Shown here: piece by piece, positions 44,923 to 56,679 of the stretch | Layout: each line of letters starts with the position of its first letter | Position numbering within the stretch: position 1 is the stretch's first letter | Assembly (NCBI GenBank): GCA_012064385.1 | Contig: QRDG01001525.1 | Span: 930,001 to 994,000, forward strand | Origin: Puccinellia tenuiflora | Lineage: Eukaryota > Streptophyta > Magnoliopsida > Poales > Poaceae | DNA: 64,000 nt | Direction: 5' to 3' | Translations under genes and position numbers: made by a program | Notes under the pieces: model-generated | Told to the model about the DNA's origin: nothing | What the model saw: only the letters and a program-made list of their open reading frames with translations | Databases searched by the model: none

Positions 44923-46118
44923 GGTCGCCTCGCCTCACCCTTTGCTTCGGCTACAAGTCGATGGTCGGATGCGCAATGCAATCGATCTCTCTCCCTTTTC
45001 GTCTGTTGTTTCTCTTCCTGGTGCGGCGATCGCGCGAGCTTTATGAGCGCCGGGAAGGGGCAGGGGAACGCCGACGCCGGGAAGGGGGCGGGAACTTGCT
45101 TCGTTCCCGCTGCCGCTACTTTTGGAAGGGGCTCAAGACGTGTCGATGGCGGATCGACGCGTACAGCTTGGCATGGCTGAACACAGCACGGCAGGGTTCA
45201 TTTACGTGTTCGATTGCTACACACCGACATTTCCGCAGAGTTACCATGTTCTTGTATTTGATGCATACTTTTTTGGAAATTCCATATTTAATACCAGCGC
45301 GCATATCTGAAAGGATTTTTGTTTTCCTTTTGCACACGATTTACTATGTGCCCCAGCATGGTAGTATTTTTTTTTTGCTGGTAGAATGGTAGTATATTTG
45401 GTAGACGTACTTGATGCGCAATGTGAAATACATACGGAGTATTCTATACCCGCGTGCCAAGCAGTTCCCCTTTGTCGGTCCGAGAAGTGCATTGTTGGAA
45501 CTAGATTGGAACGCCAAACACCTCTAGATTCGAGGGTTTCCATTATAGCCGAACGCGAGGGAAAGATCCTTTTATCAAGTGGTGGGAAGACTACGTATCT
45601 GATCCATTTTCTATAGAAAAGTTACTTAATTTTGTTAACCCGACGCCTCTTCGAGAAGAGGGAGGGGAAATCCCAGCATGGAGTCGGGATGCCTACGCTA
45701 GAGGTTCATCAAGATCGACCGGTTAACTAAGCCAGGCGGCCATGCCTGGCCGTGTCTATAGAGCAATGAAATTGAAATATGGGTTGACCATTTTCATGCT
45801 CCTCGTTTCTTAGTTGTACTTAGTTTTACCCAATTGTGTTAATTTTTTGAAACACTTGGTTTACGTCACCCTAGTGTGTCGAATCATAGGTCGCTTTTTG
45901 CCGATGTACACTGATGCATGTTGCGCGACAGTATCATCAACTATTTGTAGGCGGTTAAATATTTTAGAGAGATATACATGGAAGAAAATCGATAGCGAGT
46001 CGACAAGATCAAGTCTTTACGGACAATGGTACATCTAAGTTTCTTCCGTTATTTTTTCAAAGTTTCATACTCTTTCGTTAGTTTTTTCACAGTTTCATAC
46101 AAAAAATCACAATGGCAC

Positions 46119-46467
46119 CCGAGCTCCATGGAGCTTGGGATTTAAAAAAATCGAAATAATAGGTGTAAATAATGTTGAGATTTACAAGTGTGCAAATTTT
46201 CAATGCAAACTTTGAATTATTTCAGGCTCTACAAAAATAACAAATGTGGCAACATTTCAAATGTTTGAATCTATACACCATTCACAGATCCAGATCTGGA
46301 GATTTTTCATTTTTGTCCATGCTAAACTGTAACGAATTTTACATTGATATGTTGCACATTGGTAGATATCTATATTATCTACATCTAGAAAAAAATTCAG
46401 ATTTTTTTTGAAAGTTTTAAATTTCGATTTTGAATTTTTTTTTTAAACGGAGATCCATGGAGCTCGG
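46119..46467. mobile_element. MITE copy 5, GAGCTCCATGGAGCTC family
   Basis: Outside the tandem array. Left end CCCGAGCTCCATGGAGCTTG, right end GATCCATGGAGCTCGGG: well-preserved inverted ends. Interior diverged, but keeps the spacing and the ACATCTAGAAAAAAATT segment. Confidence 0.75.
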
Positions 46468-46529
46468 GTTCCAAAACACCGCACTCCAGTTTCATATGTC
46501 TTTTAATTTAATAACAAAGTCACATGATT

Positions 46530-47160
46530 TTTGTTGAGAAAGCACAAGCGAGATGTTGCAAAGTTTATAGACATTGCTACAAGTTTGCGTGTTTCTGCTT
46601 ACCAAAATGTTGCAAACACATGGATTTTTTGTTGTCAGTTTTTATGTCCTTTGTTGATATAGTTGGTATTTTTTTTGCAAATGATTTTACAGAAAAAATG
46701 TGTTTCTTTAACCACTTATAGAATGTTACAAACACATTTCTTTTGTCGTAACCATTTGTGATATTTGTCGAAAAAGTGAATAACTGTTACTGCAAATGAA
46801 TCTGCAACAAAAAAAAGTTCTTTAATCACCTTTTTTATTGTTCACATGAATCTGCAACAAAAAAGTTGTTGCTTAATCACCTTTTTAATTGCTGCAAAAA
46901 AGCATAGTTTTTTTGTTGTAACAATTTATGATTTTTGTTAAAATTGTTGGTAAGTTTTGTTTTAAGGCAATCTGATGCAAATTAAATTGTTGTGTAACCA
47001 TTTTTTTGTAGCATTACTTTTTAAATGTTGCAATGATTTGTTGCAATAGTACATTTTTTTTGTATATGACCCGATATATTTTTGTTGTAATACTCGGTAT
47101 TTTGTTGCGATAATGGGGTAATCACCATGGTGACATTTTCGTTGTAAATACGGGAATGTG
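46530..47160. repeat. AT-rich zone with GTTGCAA / CTGCAACA motifs
   Basis: Many variants of GTTGCAAA, TTGTTGCAAT, CTGCAACAAA and GTTGTAACAATT in both orientations. It includes a local duplication (ATGAATCTGCAACAAAAAA...TTAATCACCTTTTT at about 46796 and 46847). Resembles the 10.5-11.1 kb zone in style. Confidence 0.5.
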
Positions 47161-47530
47161 AGGGGCAACACGATATACCCCTTCATTTAAGTGGATCAGT
47201 TGTGTTGTGCAGGTTGATTTTCAAAAAAACGAAGGACTAAAATGCAATAGTATGTTGTACTGTTTTCTAGCCTTAGAATGACGATCCGACTGACAGGGAG
47301 GGGACCTAGATTGCCGCCTTTTAGATGAGCCTACGCCTAGCGCTCGCCTTAATTTTCCTCATTTTTCTCCAAAACTTTTCTTCAAACTTGTTGACCGCAT
47401 GTTTTTGCTGGAGCTATTTAAGACCTCTAAGAGAATCAAATCAGGAAAAAAGTGTGACACATGGGTCCCTGCCTCGAACCCTAGCTCCGCCATCGTCAGA
47501 TCTACACAACGCCGCCTCAACAGTCGCCTC

Positions 47531-49916
47531 TGAAAGAACAAGCTATGCCCGGATGTCGCCTAGAGGGGGGGGGGGGGGGAATAGGCGATTAAAACTTTTT
47601 CTAATTAGGGGCTTGATAATTGCGGAATAAAACTATGTGTTTAAATTACCAAGCCAACAACCTAATATGCTAGGTTCACCTATGTGCACCAACAACTCAT
47701 GCTAAGCAATTCAAGCAACAAGGTGATAGCAAGATATGAACTTCAAGCACGAAGGCTATCACAATGTAAATTGCATAAGTAAAGCTCGGGTATAGAAATA
47801 ACCGAGGCATGCGGAGACGAGGATGTATTCCCGAGTTCCTCCTTGTTAAGGGAGTACGTCTCGTTGGAGGGGTGTGAGCTCGCCACAAAAGGCCTACTCA
47901 AGATGCCACAAAGGCCTCACCCTATTCTCCGATGAACCTCACCCAAGGGATTGGTTCACCTTCCACTATCGGAATCCTTCGGGGCGGATTCCGGAGCCCT
48001 TTACAACTTCTCTTGGGGCACACACCCACAACTCAATTGGGGGCTCCCAAACTCGTGCCGAAACTTCACAACTCGAAGTCTTCGCGGCACCTCCAAACCG
48101 TCTAGGGTACACAATGCACCCAAGAGGCAACAAGCTCTTGGGAACACAATGCACCCAAGAGTAACAAGCTCTTCAACCTTCAACTTCACGTATCACCGTG
48201 GAGAGAGCAACCCAATGCAACAAATGCACAAGGCAAGAACACATAAAGTGGTCAAGTCCTTCACTCCCAAATTCCAACCAAGCAACAAATGCTTTGGGGG
48301 GAATAAGAGAGGAAGAACAAAGAGGAGAACCACAAAAGAACTCCAAGAACTAGATCCACTAGGTTCCCCTCACTTAGAGGAGAGATTGATTGGTGGAAAT
48401 GTAGATCTAGATCTCCTCTCACTTTTCCCTCAAAAATATGCAAGATTCATTGGAGGGATTGAGAGGGGGGCAAGCTTTTCAAGGTCAACAATGGTGGGAG
48501 AGAGAGGGGAAAACGTGCTGCCTTTGATGGGGAACCATTGGGGAAGAAGGCCCCTTAAATAGGTCCCCCGAAATCTGACCGTTATGTGCAAAATCGTACC
48601 CAGCGGTACTACCTCTAGCCTGGCGGTACTACCTCTGGGCGGTACTACCTCTGCGCCAGCGGTACTACCTCTGGGACCCTTTTTGACTGAAAATGATGAT
48701 TCCAGCGGTAGAACATGGCTGCTACCGCCGGGGTACCGGGGGGGATACCAGTACGCAAAAAGGGCGCACCGGTACCACCAGCGGTACCACCAACGGTACC
48801 GGGCGCTGTGCAGCAGCAGTTCCGCTCCAGGTGTAGCGGTACTACCGCTGCCGCAGCGGTACTACCGCCGGACAAAAAAACTGCAGAACAACCGGTACGA
48901 GAAAAATCATAACTTAATCATCCGGACTCCGTTTTCGATGATCTTGGGCTCGTTGGAATCGCAATGAAAAGTTCTACAACATCATGCAGAGAAACATCAT
49001 AGTCCATCAAGGGAGGATAAAACCAAATGGGGAAAGGTAAAACCTCTCTATAAAAGAACAACCGGTAAATCCTCCAACATCACAAATGCAATAAGATGTT
49101 CATCAAGACTCCGTTTTCTATGATCTTGGGCTTGTTTCGAAGATAATCACAAGCCCTACAAGATCATGCATATACACATCATAGTCTATCATGTGAGGAG
49201 GAAAACATAAGGAGAGAGTTTGACCTCTCGTAGAAGAGACAAACCGGTAAAACCTCCGATATAAAAAAACGCAAGAAGATATTCATGAGATCCGTTTTTG
49301 ATGAACTAGAGCTTGGTATGGAGATGAACACAAGCTCTAAATTCTCACATGGATAAAAGCCAAATAAGAACCAATAAAGATGATTGCATGGATGCAAAGG
49401 TTTGAGCTCTCCACGAACGATACGATCACGATACTCGGTCGAGAGCCCCTCTTGATAGTACGGCTATCTATCCTATAATCCGGTCTCTCACTAAACATCA
49501 TGAGACCGGTAAAATAAAAACCCTATCAAGATCATACCTTTGCCTTGCGCATTAATCCACTTGAGGTCGACGAAGACGATCTTCATCTCCTCAAGACGAA
49601 CCACCTTTCTTGATTGCGCCTTGCTTGGTGAAGATTCACATGTGGCTCCCCCATACACCAAGATGGGGGAAGCACCATTTCGGCATATCTTCACTTGGCC
49701 TTTATCTTGATGACGAACACCTTGGCCTTGATCAACAAATGATCTCCTTCCCTTAACCTTGACTCCAACACATGGAGAACAAGTAAGACCTTGACTCCAA
49801 CACATGGAGACAAGCAAGCTAATGGACACCTACAAATATAGCTCAATGCAAATATTAGTCCATAGAGATTGTCATTAATTACCAAAACCATGCATGGGAT
49901 CAACCATGCACTTTCA
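47531..49916. mobile_element. LTR element, single 2.39-kb LTR-like unit, copy 2
   Basis: Same ends as copy 1 (TGAAAGAACAAGC ... GCACTTTCA), with an exact 5-bp duplication GCCTC (47526-47530, 49917-49921). The paralogous segment at about 51720 lacks it, giving an empty site. TATA-like TTAAATAGG near 48554, then a minisatellite different from that of copy 1. No coding region. Confidence 0.88.
48601..48872. repeat. minisatellite, core AGCGGTACTACC
   Basis: About ten copies of GCGGTACTACC with near-palindromic full forms (AGCGGTACTACCGCTG) and GGTACCACC variants. It occupies the position held by the CCGGAGACTCCGG array in copy 1. Confidence 0.85.
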
Positions 49917-50562
49917 GCCTCGCGCCAGCCTAAGCATTTATGCACCCGGATCCACCTCACTCTCCTCTCCTTCCTCCTCTAACAAAGCTTGTTGGGACAC
50001 CCACTAGCGCCAAATTCGGGCCTTTTTCCTCCTCTCCGGCAAAAGCGCCGCTGCTCTCGATCCGCCTCCTCCACGGCTCCAAGGTCTTCTTCAACCACAC
50101 ACATGTCACCGTGGTGATCTCTTGGTCCTCCTGACCCCTCCTCCCACTCGCTCGTGTTCTGTAGCGTGTTTGTGCAGTACTCCACCGTCCGTCGCTACAA
50201 AACTGCTTGTCGGTTCGGTGACAAAATGGTTCGCAGCACCGCTCGCTCGGCTCCCCTTACTGTCGCACGTCCAACACATGCATATGCACTTCCCGATGAG
50301 GCCTCCATCGCCTGATTTATGCTCGTTGGAGCCAGCCATTGTCTGATTTTCCCGGCAAACTGACGGGTGGGCCCGGTTCCCTGCGTGGCTGGCTGGTGTG
50401 GCCTCTGGCCCACCAGTCAGTGGGCATGGCTAGAGATTTGCTTCGGTACAAATATTTTCTAAGGTTTTCCAATTAAAAGAAAATACAATTTTTTTTGGGA
50501 AAATGTCTTAAAATTGTAAAGTCAACAACTTTTTATTGGTAAATCGGAAAGTTATTTTGTTT

Positions 50563-50750
50563 TCAAAGTGTGTACTATTCACCAATCAAGATCCACCCAT
50601 TTGTCATTTTTTTCCAGGTAAAATATAACATAACGGATTGATATTTTACACACTTATAGATCATATTACTATCCACATTTAGAATTGTTTTCCCCAAAAA
50701 ATTGAAAGCTTAGAGTTAACATTTAGAATAAAAAAAGAGCTCCATAGAGG
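50563..50750. mobile_element. MITE copy 6, right half
   Basis: Starts inside the element (TTTCAAAGTGTGTACTATTC) and ends GAGCTCCATAGAGG; the left half is missing. Confidence 0.65.
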
Positions 50751-50922
50751 TCAGCCTCAAACACCTGTATGGTGATGTTCTAGTTCATAGAGGCCTGCAT
50801 ACAATTAATGCTACAAATGTCGACAAGTACATCACTCACGGTAGAATTGAACATTCACAACTGCTGGCACGTGAGGTTTATGAAGTAATGAACACGAAAC
50901 ATTCACTCGCGCGCCAGACTTC

Positions 50923-50930
50923 TATAAATA
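50923..50930 (+). promoter_or_regulatory. TATA box, array copy 5
   Basis: TATAAATA in CTTCTATAAATAGTTGCCC. Confidence 0.6.
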
Positions 50931-51043
50931 GTTGCCCTTTAGTACATGTTGGCTTGTAGAAAAGCAAAGTGAGGAGAACAAGAAGACGAGAAAATTAAGC
51001 GAATCAGCACCAGCGATCATTTAATTAGCTTGCTCTAGAGGGC

Positions 51044-51260
51044 ATGGGACGTGTTGGAAATTTGAGTTGTAGACTTGTATATGTAGGAAAACTCCAAACC
51101 TAAGCAATGGAGCTAGCAGATCCGAAGCACAATGAAGGTTCGTCACTCCTCGAGGTTGTCAGACCGTTATGAACTGTTGAGTCGTAGATTTTATCACTCA
51201 AGTGACTTAAGAATCAAGCTCAAAATGTCCCAGTATTCTAGTAGGTCTTATCACTCAAGT
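51044..51260 (+). pseudogene. array small ORF copy 5, disrupted
   Basis: Starts MGRVGNLSCRLVYVG, then is frameshifted by a short TATA-type insertion and stops. The upstream ORF start is absent. Confidence 0.55.
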
Positions 51261-51399
51261 GACGGAAGCGGTGTAATTTTCAGTGGGGACTTGCGTCTCA
51301 TGGGTGCTGGGCCATCCCCTCCTTTTTTACAGCCATTCGTTGCAATCAGGAAAAAATAGTTACATCAATAACCAGCCGAAGATCTTAAGAAAAACGGAA

Positions 51400-52370
51400 G
51401 ATAAAGCTAGAGGTCCATTGAGATCGAACGGTTAACTAAGAAAGGCGGCCATGTCTGGCCGTGTCTATAGAGCAATGCCATTGAACTATGGGTTAACTAT
51501 TTCCGTACGCCTCGCTTTTTAGTTTTAGCCAATTGTTGTAACTTTTCTTATATTTTCCAAAATGCCCAAACAAATTGTTTCTGTCAAGTCAAACTTGTTG
51601 ACCGTATGTTTTTGTTGGAGCTATTTAATCAAATCAATTGAATCAGGAAAAAGAAAAAAGTGTGACACTTGGGTCCGTGCCTCGAACTCTAGCTTCGCCG
51701 TCATCGGATTTGCGCACCGCCGCCTCTCCGGCTGAACCCACGCCAGCCTAAGCATCCCGGATCCACTTCACTCTCCTCTCCCTCCTCCTCTAGCAAAGCT
51801 TGCTGGACGCCCTCTAGCACCAAATTTGAACCTTTTTCTCGTCTCCGGCATAAGTGCCGCCACACTCGATCCGCCTCCTCCACCGCTCCTAGGTCGTCTT
51901 CAACCAAACACATGTCATCGTAGTGAGCTCCTGGTCCTCCCCGACCCCTCTTCCCACTCACTCGCGTTCTATAGCAGCAAAATTGCTTAGTGCTTCACCG
52001 TCCGCCGTAGCAAAATTGCTTGTCACATGTCGCTTCGTGACAAAATGGGTTGCAGCGCCGCTTGCTCGGCCCCCCTTGCTGCCATGAGTCCAACACATGC
52101 AGCTGCGCTTCCCTCTGAGGCTTCCGGCGCCTGATGTATGGTCACTAGAGCCGGCCACTGTCGGGTTTTCCCGGTCAAACTGACAGGTGGGCCCGGCTCC
52201 CTGCGTGGTTGTTCGACGTGGCCTATGGCCCACTCGTTAGTGGGTGTGGCTAGAGATTTTTGTCAGTACAAAATGTTTCTTAGATTTCCAATTACAAGAA
52301 AATGCAAAAACAAATCGGGAAATGTTGTAAAATTGTAAAATCAATATATTTTTATGGGTAAATCAGATTT
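51400..52370. repeat. segmental duplication, copy B (uninterrupted)
   Basis: Near-continuous counterpart of copy A: GGCGGCCATG.CTGGCCGTGT near 51443, TGTTTTTGTTGGAGCTATTT near 51608, GCCAGCCTAAGCATCC near 51730. No recognisable protein in either copy. Confidence 0.75.
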
Positions 52371-53326
52371 TGTATATATACCGGCATGTTCAGAAAAATA
52401 TAATTTACCTGTTTATGCATATATCACAAAGTTTAACCAAGTTAAATGTAATCTTTATATTGGCAAATCAATATCAAAGTGTTTGTTGGTAATTTTACAG
52501 TACAACAGGCTAATTTTACAAAAGCTAACTGATGATGCAGAAACTCGGTGGGGCATATAGAAGATTGCGACGTAGGAGAAGCTGACTAGTTTTGGTGTTG
52601 AATTAGCAAATAAGATTGCAAGGTGAGATTTCAAAAAAAATTGAAAGTTCTTTTTCAAAACAAATATTGCCAAAAGTGTTTTTTTGTTTGTTAAACATGC
52701 ACCACAAATTTGACTGAAATTGGACCTTTGTAATTTTCACGGAAAATATGTCATATTGTAGGCATAATCCATAAATATATTCAGTTGTTTATGGATTTAT
52801 AAAAATTAGTTCAAAATTGATCTATATGTGTGTTATAATTTGGCCCAAAAATTAGACAAAAGTCATATAAAGGTACTTTTGCATGATTATATGTCATAGC
52901 CCAAAAATGTTAAAAAATTCACCTCTAACTATGAATGGTCATGCTGATAATTTTGACCAAGTTTTTAAAAAAGATCACATAAATTGAGTAAAAGTGAAAA
53001 ACCGCGAAACCAGCCAAATGATAAACTTGAAGACCACATTTTTTTAAGAAAAAACTTCATAAAATGGACTATCATATACGAATATTAATGATTTCAAGCC
53101 AAATGACTATAGTCATGGCGATGCATATGTCCGCATGTATTTGCCACATTCGTAATTTATGTATTTTTTATTATTTTATTTACTTTACTGTTCACGCGGT
53201 TCAGGAGTGACCATGTTCTGAAATTCGTGTATCCGAGACCCGAGTACGCGGATGATTACTGCAGGCCTGGAGAGTGCAGGGTGTTTCTTTTTCTGGCTGC
53301 GTCTTGGTTCTGTACTCATCCACGCC
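52371..53326. other. unassigned AT-rich region
   Basis: Low-complexity AT-rich sequence with no supported ORF; the last 150 bases are more balanced. Confidence 0.4.
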
Positions 53327-53534
53327 GGTGTTTGGTTAGGCTTTGGCTTTGGCTTTTGGTTTTGGCTTATAAGCCAAAAAAGCACCTAAATAGGTGCTTT
53401 TGGCTTTTGGCTTTTGGCTTATACCATAGTAAAACATAAGTCAAAAGCCAAAAGCCAAAAGCACCTATTTAGGTGCTTTTTCGGCTTATAAGCCAAAGCC
53501 AAAAGCCAAAGCCAAAGCCTAACCAAACACCCCC
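53327..53534. mobile_element. long-palindrome MITE, about 208 bp (Tourist- or hAT-like)
   Basis: Nearly perfect inverted repeat. The left arm starts GGTGTTTGGTTAGGCTTTGG with repeated TTTTGGCT units and GGCTTATAAGCC; the right arm is its complement, ending CCTAACCAAACACC. TAA follows the right end, but the matching left duplication is not visible. It ends 165 bases before the start codon of the zinc-ribbon gene. Confidence 0.85.
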
Positions 53535-53698
53535 TAAGCCCACGTCCCTTCGGCCGCATCACCACAGAAAATGTGGAAACAAACCAATTGGAAAACAAAA
53601 TTCGATATTGCAAGAACAACCAAAGTTTAAGAACTCAAAAACATTTCTGGGATACTACTGGGAGACTCTTCTCCAATCCCACCTTCCCCTCCATCTCC

Positions 53699-56679
53699 AT
53701 GGCCTCACTCCAACATACTCCGCTCACTCCTTCCCCGCTCTGCTGCTGCTCCTACGCTCTCCTTCACCCAAGAACCAGGAAAATATCTCCAACTCCAAGG
53801 TTCCCAAATGGGACCTTCTCCACGGCGAAGCCGTTCTTGCGGCGCGATTTCTCGGAGAGAGGCGGGACCTTGGCCTGGAGAATGGCCGGAAGGCGGCGCC
53901 TCTCCGTGGCCGGAGCCGGGAAAGGCCCCTTCTTTGGCGGCGGGCGGCGGCAGCGGTCAACCGCCCGGACCGTGGGGAACCTTGCCTTCGTCGCCCTCTT
54001 GGCGTACCTCGCGGTGAGCGGCCAGTTCCGGTGGCTGCTCGACGCCATCGTATCTCTCTGGGTACGACGCTTCTTCCTCTGAAATAATTTGTAATTTGTA
54101 GAGAAGTTTGTTGGTCTCCATGGCTAGATTGTATCAGTCGCTTGGTTGATATCTGAATAGAGAAACTAGATAAGGTTCAGATACCAAAGTGTTAGGTCCC
54201 AGAAACAGTAAGTGTGCAGTCTATTTTCTTAAACTGGGCAGCTCGATCCTCGAAATCGACTTACCCTCATGTGTTGCCATATGATTTGGTAATTTTTTTT
54301 GAACAAGTTATGATTTGGTAATTTGTGCCGCACTTGCTTGTTAGCTTCCCCCAAGTTTCAGACAGTTTGCATTTTTCATCTACTATTGTTACTTGGGACC
54401 AATTATGATGTACAGTACTACCACTGGTTTCTAGTCTGTCAATTGCATGATACCTTTTTCTATGTTGTTGCAACATAAGCAGTTGAATTTCGGTGAAAAC
54501 AAGTTATTCATTTAGATTCCAGAATAACCTATAAACTGGAAACAAGCGACCTTTGACTTAGTTCGCTCTGTGGTGCTAATAGCATTGATAAGTTTATGCT
54601 ACTAAGGATTTGGATTTTAAATACTAGAATGAAGGGATATCCTATCTTGTCTTCTCTTTCATATTTGGTTCATAGTATTACAACTTTGGCAACTTAACTA
54701 AAGCTTTCCACATCTCTTGTGACAACAGCTTATCACTTTTTTTCTACCTATTGTGGGTCTCGGTGCACTTGTATTCTTTGCACGGCGAAATATACTTCAG
54801 AACAATGTAAGTCTGCTCATAAATGTAGTGTTCGGTCGGTTTATACTTTATAATTGTTGATCTATACGACTGTATTTTTGATTACTTTTGAATAAGTGCG
54901 GGTTGCACTGATTTCCAACTACTGTACTGTTAGTTAAAGATAGATGATGAGGGTAAATGTCTGTTAGTTTTTCCGTTTCTTGGTTCTGTTTCTAACTAAT
55001 GTAGGCAAAGACATTGTCATTTTCTTGCAAAACTTTAATAGTCTCACTGATATTCTGCTGTCAAACATGTTCTGTTGTTGGCAGTGTCCCAACTGTGGAA
55101 AAAGCTTCCGGATACTGAAGTAAGCATAATATTTTTTTTAACTTGCATAGTTTCGTAACTGATGGAATTTGATAGTTTGATTATCTAATATAGGACGTCT
55201 TTGAAGAATGGTCCACAATTTTGTCCTTATTGCACTCAACCTTTCTCTGGTAAGCAAAATTTGTGCTTTATGTACCTAGTTTGCTAACAAAATAATGACC
55301 TTAGAAGAACTACTTTCTGGCTGCGCATGTTTGGTGTTACGATATTACAAAACCTTCTACTGGAAAATTTAGGTGCTCCACAATAGCTATCCAATGCTTC
55401 ATGAGACTACCAGGCTGGTATTTTCAGACCATCAGTTAAATACTTAAATACCCTGCTGTTCAGCTATAAATTGTACAGCTAAATTAATTGTTGCTTAATC
55501 TTAAGAACATATGTGCACTTAATTCATTGTTGCCTTATGCTTCCCTTTAAGCATTTACACGGCCTCTACTGTTCTGTGCTGGGAAGAGCTACTGAGTCGA
55601 GCTTGTTTTTTTCCTCAAGTAAAGAGTTAAGCTTAAGTGACATCTGGCATCACCGTACCAGAACTGAGTTGTCTTGACTTTATGGTTTCAAATTTTCCGT
55701 TGAAAAGAAAACCAAGAGCTTTGACGGCATCTGTCGGGAATGGAGGGTCATGGAAATTTAACAATAGCGCTAATGTCTCCATGAAAATTGAAACATACTT
55801 ATCTATACATTTTATAGTTTTCTCACTCCTTTGTTTAGCATCTCTCATGTGCTTGTCCATATGAGACTACTGTTGGAGCTAAATTATCATTGTACATGCT
55901 GCAGTTCAGGACGATAAGTTTGTTAGAGAATCTGCTAGCTTCTCATCTGGAAGGGCCTCTCCAAGTGCACAAGCCTTCAATGAGTTATTCAACCGTGCAT
56001 CAAAAGGTATAAACGTGATATTACCCGTTGGTATTGCTTGCATTTGTGCCATCTACGTGATTTGATTTTCTTAGTAGCCATGTCTTACATACATTACTAA
56101 AAGCAAGCATTAAGGACACTCATAGAAATGTACAACATGTTGAGTGGTTACACTTCGTAGGCTCCCAGCTACCCAGAGGGTAAGTAACCATGGATGCGGG
56201 CTTATTAGCAAGCTACAGTTTTCCTTATTATATCTTTCATTTGCCCATTTAGTGTATGATGCATATGAATTAAACTAACGGACTAAACAGATACCATTTG
56301 CCATATGTTCCATGTCAAATACTTTTTATGACATGTCACATGTTTAGAATGAGTGCTAAGGCTGATATAGACTACATATCATCAGAGAATGAACTCAGGT
56401 TGTATCCATTTTCCAATTGTGTACAATTATATTCGACAAGCTGTACTCTTTTGCTGGCCATTGTGCATATGATTTTGGTTTCAGCTGTTATTTAAATTCG
56501 ACATTTGAGTTTTCGAGCACATTTTTCCTTCACCATGGACTACCTTTGATTGGGATTGAAATTTTCCTTGGGACATAGTTAACTAGTAATCACACTATTC
56601 CCTGATGTATGCAGGACAAGAGCCATCTAGTCCCGGAACGGTTGTAGATATAGAGGCTGAAGTCACAGACATTGAGTGA
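53699..56679 (+). CDS. zinc-ribbon membrane protein, probably plastid-targeted, six exons
   Basis: Exons 53699-54061, 54729-54806, 55085-55119, 55194-55249, 55905-56006, 56615-56679; all GT-AG, all in phase, giving 232 residues. The N terminus (MASLQHTPLTPSPLCCCSYA...) is Ser/Thr/Arg-rich with few acids, like a chloroplast transit peptide (inference). Two hydrophobic segments lie at ~92-121 (LAFVALLAYLAVSG) and ~122-140 (LITFFLPIVGLGALVFFA). A zinc ribbon follows, with CPNC at 148-151 and CPYC at 169-172, then a Ser-rich acidic tail ending VVDIEAEVTDIE. The coding exons look intact. I do not recognise a named family; a small plastid or envelope zinc protein is the most I would infer. The MITE at 53327-53534 sits in its promoter. 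Confidence 0.8.

Larger units (their letters stand above)
45690..50548. repeat. segmental duplication, copy A (interrupted)
   Basis: Blocks 45690-45850, 47385-47530 and 49917-50548 correspond in order to the nearly continuous stretch 51400-52370. Copy A is interrupted by MITE copy 5, a GTTGCAA-rich zone and the 2.4-kb LTR element. Confidence 0.75.
50750..51390 (+). repeat. remote array copy 5
   Basis: Matches the units at 22-37 kb from GATGTTCTAGTTCATAGAGG through the promoter and ORF to GCAATCAGGAAAAAATAGTT. Confidence 0.8.

Noticed and set aside
35361..48872. Regular repeats at 35.4 and 48.6 kb that could suggest CRISPR-like arrays
   Set aside because: Cores are 11-15 bases with irregular spacing inside LTR elements of a plant nuclear genome; they are minisatellites.
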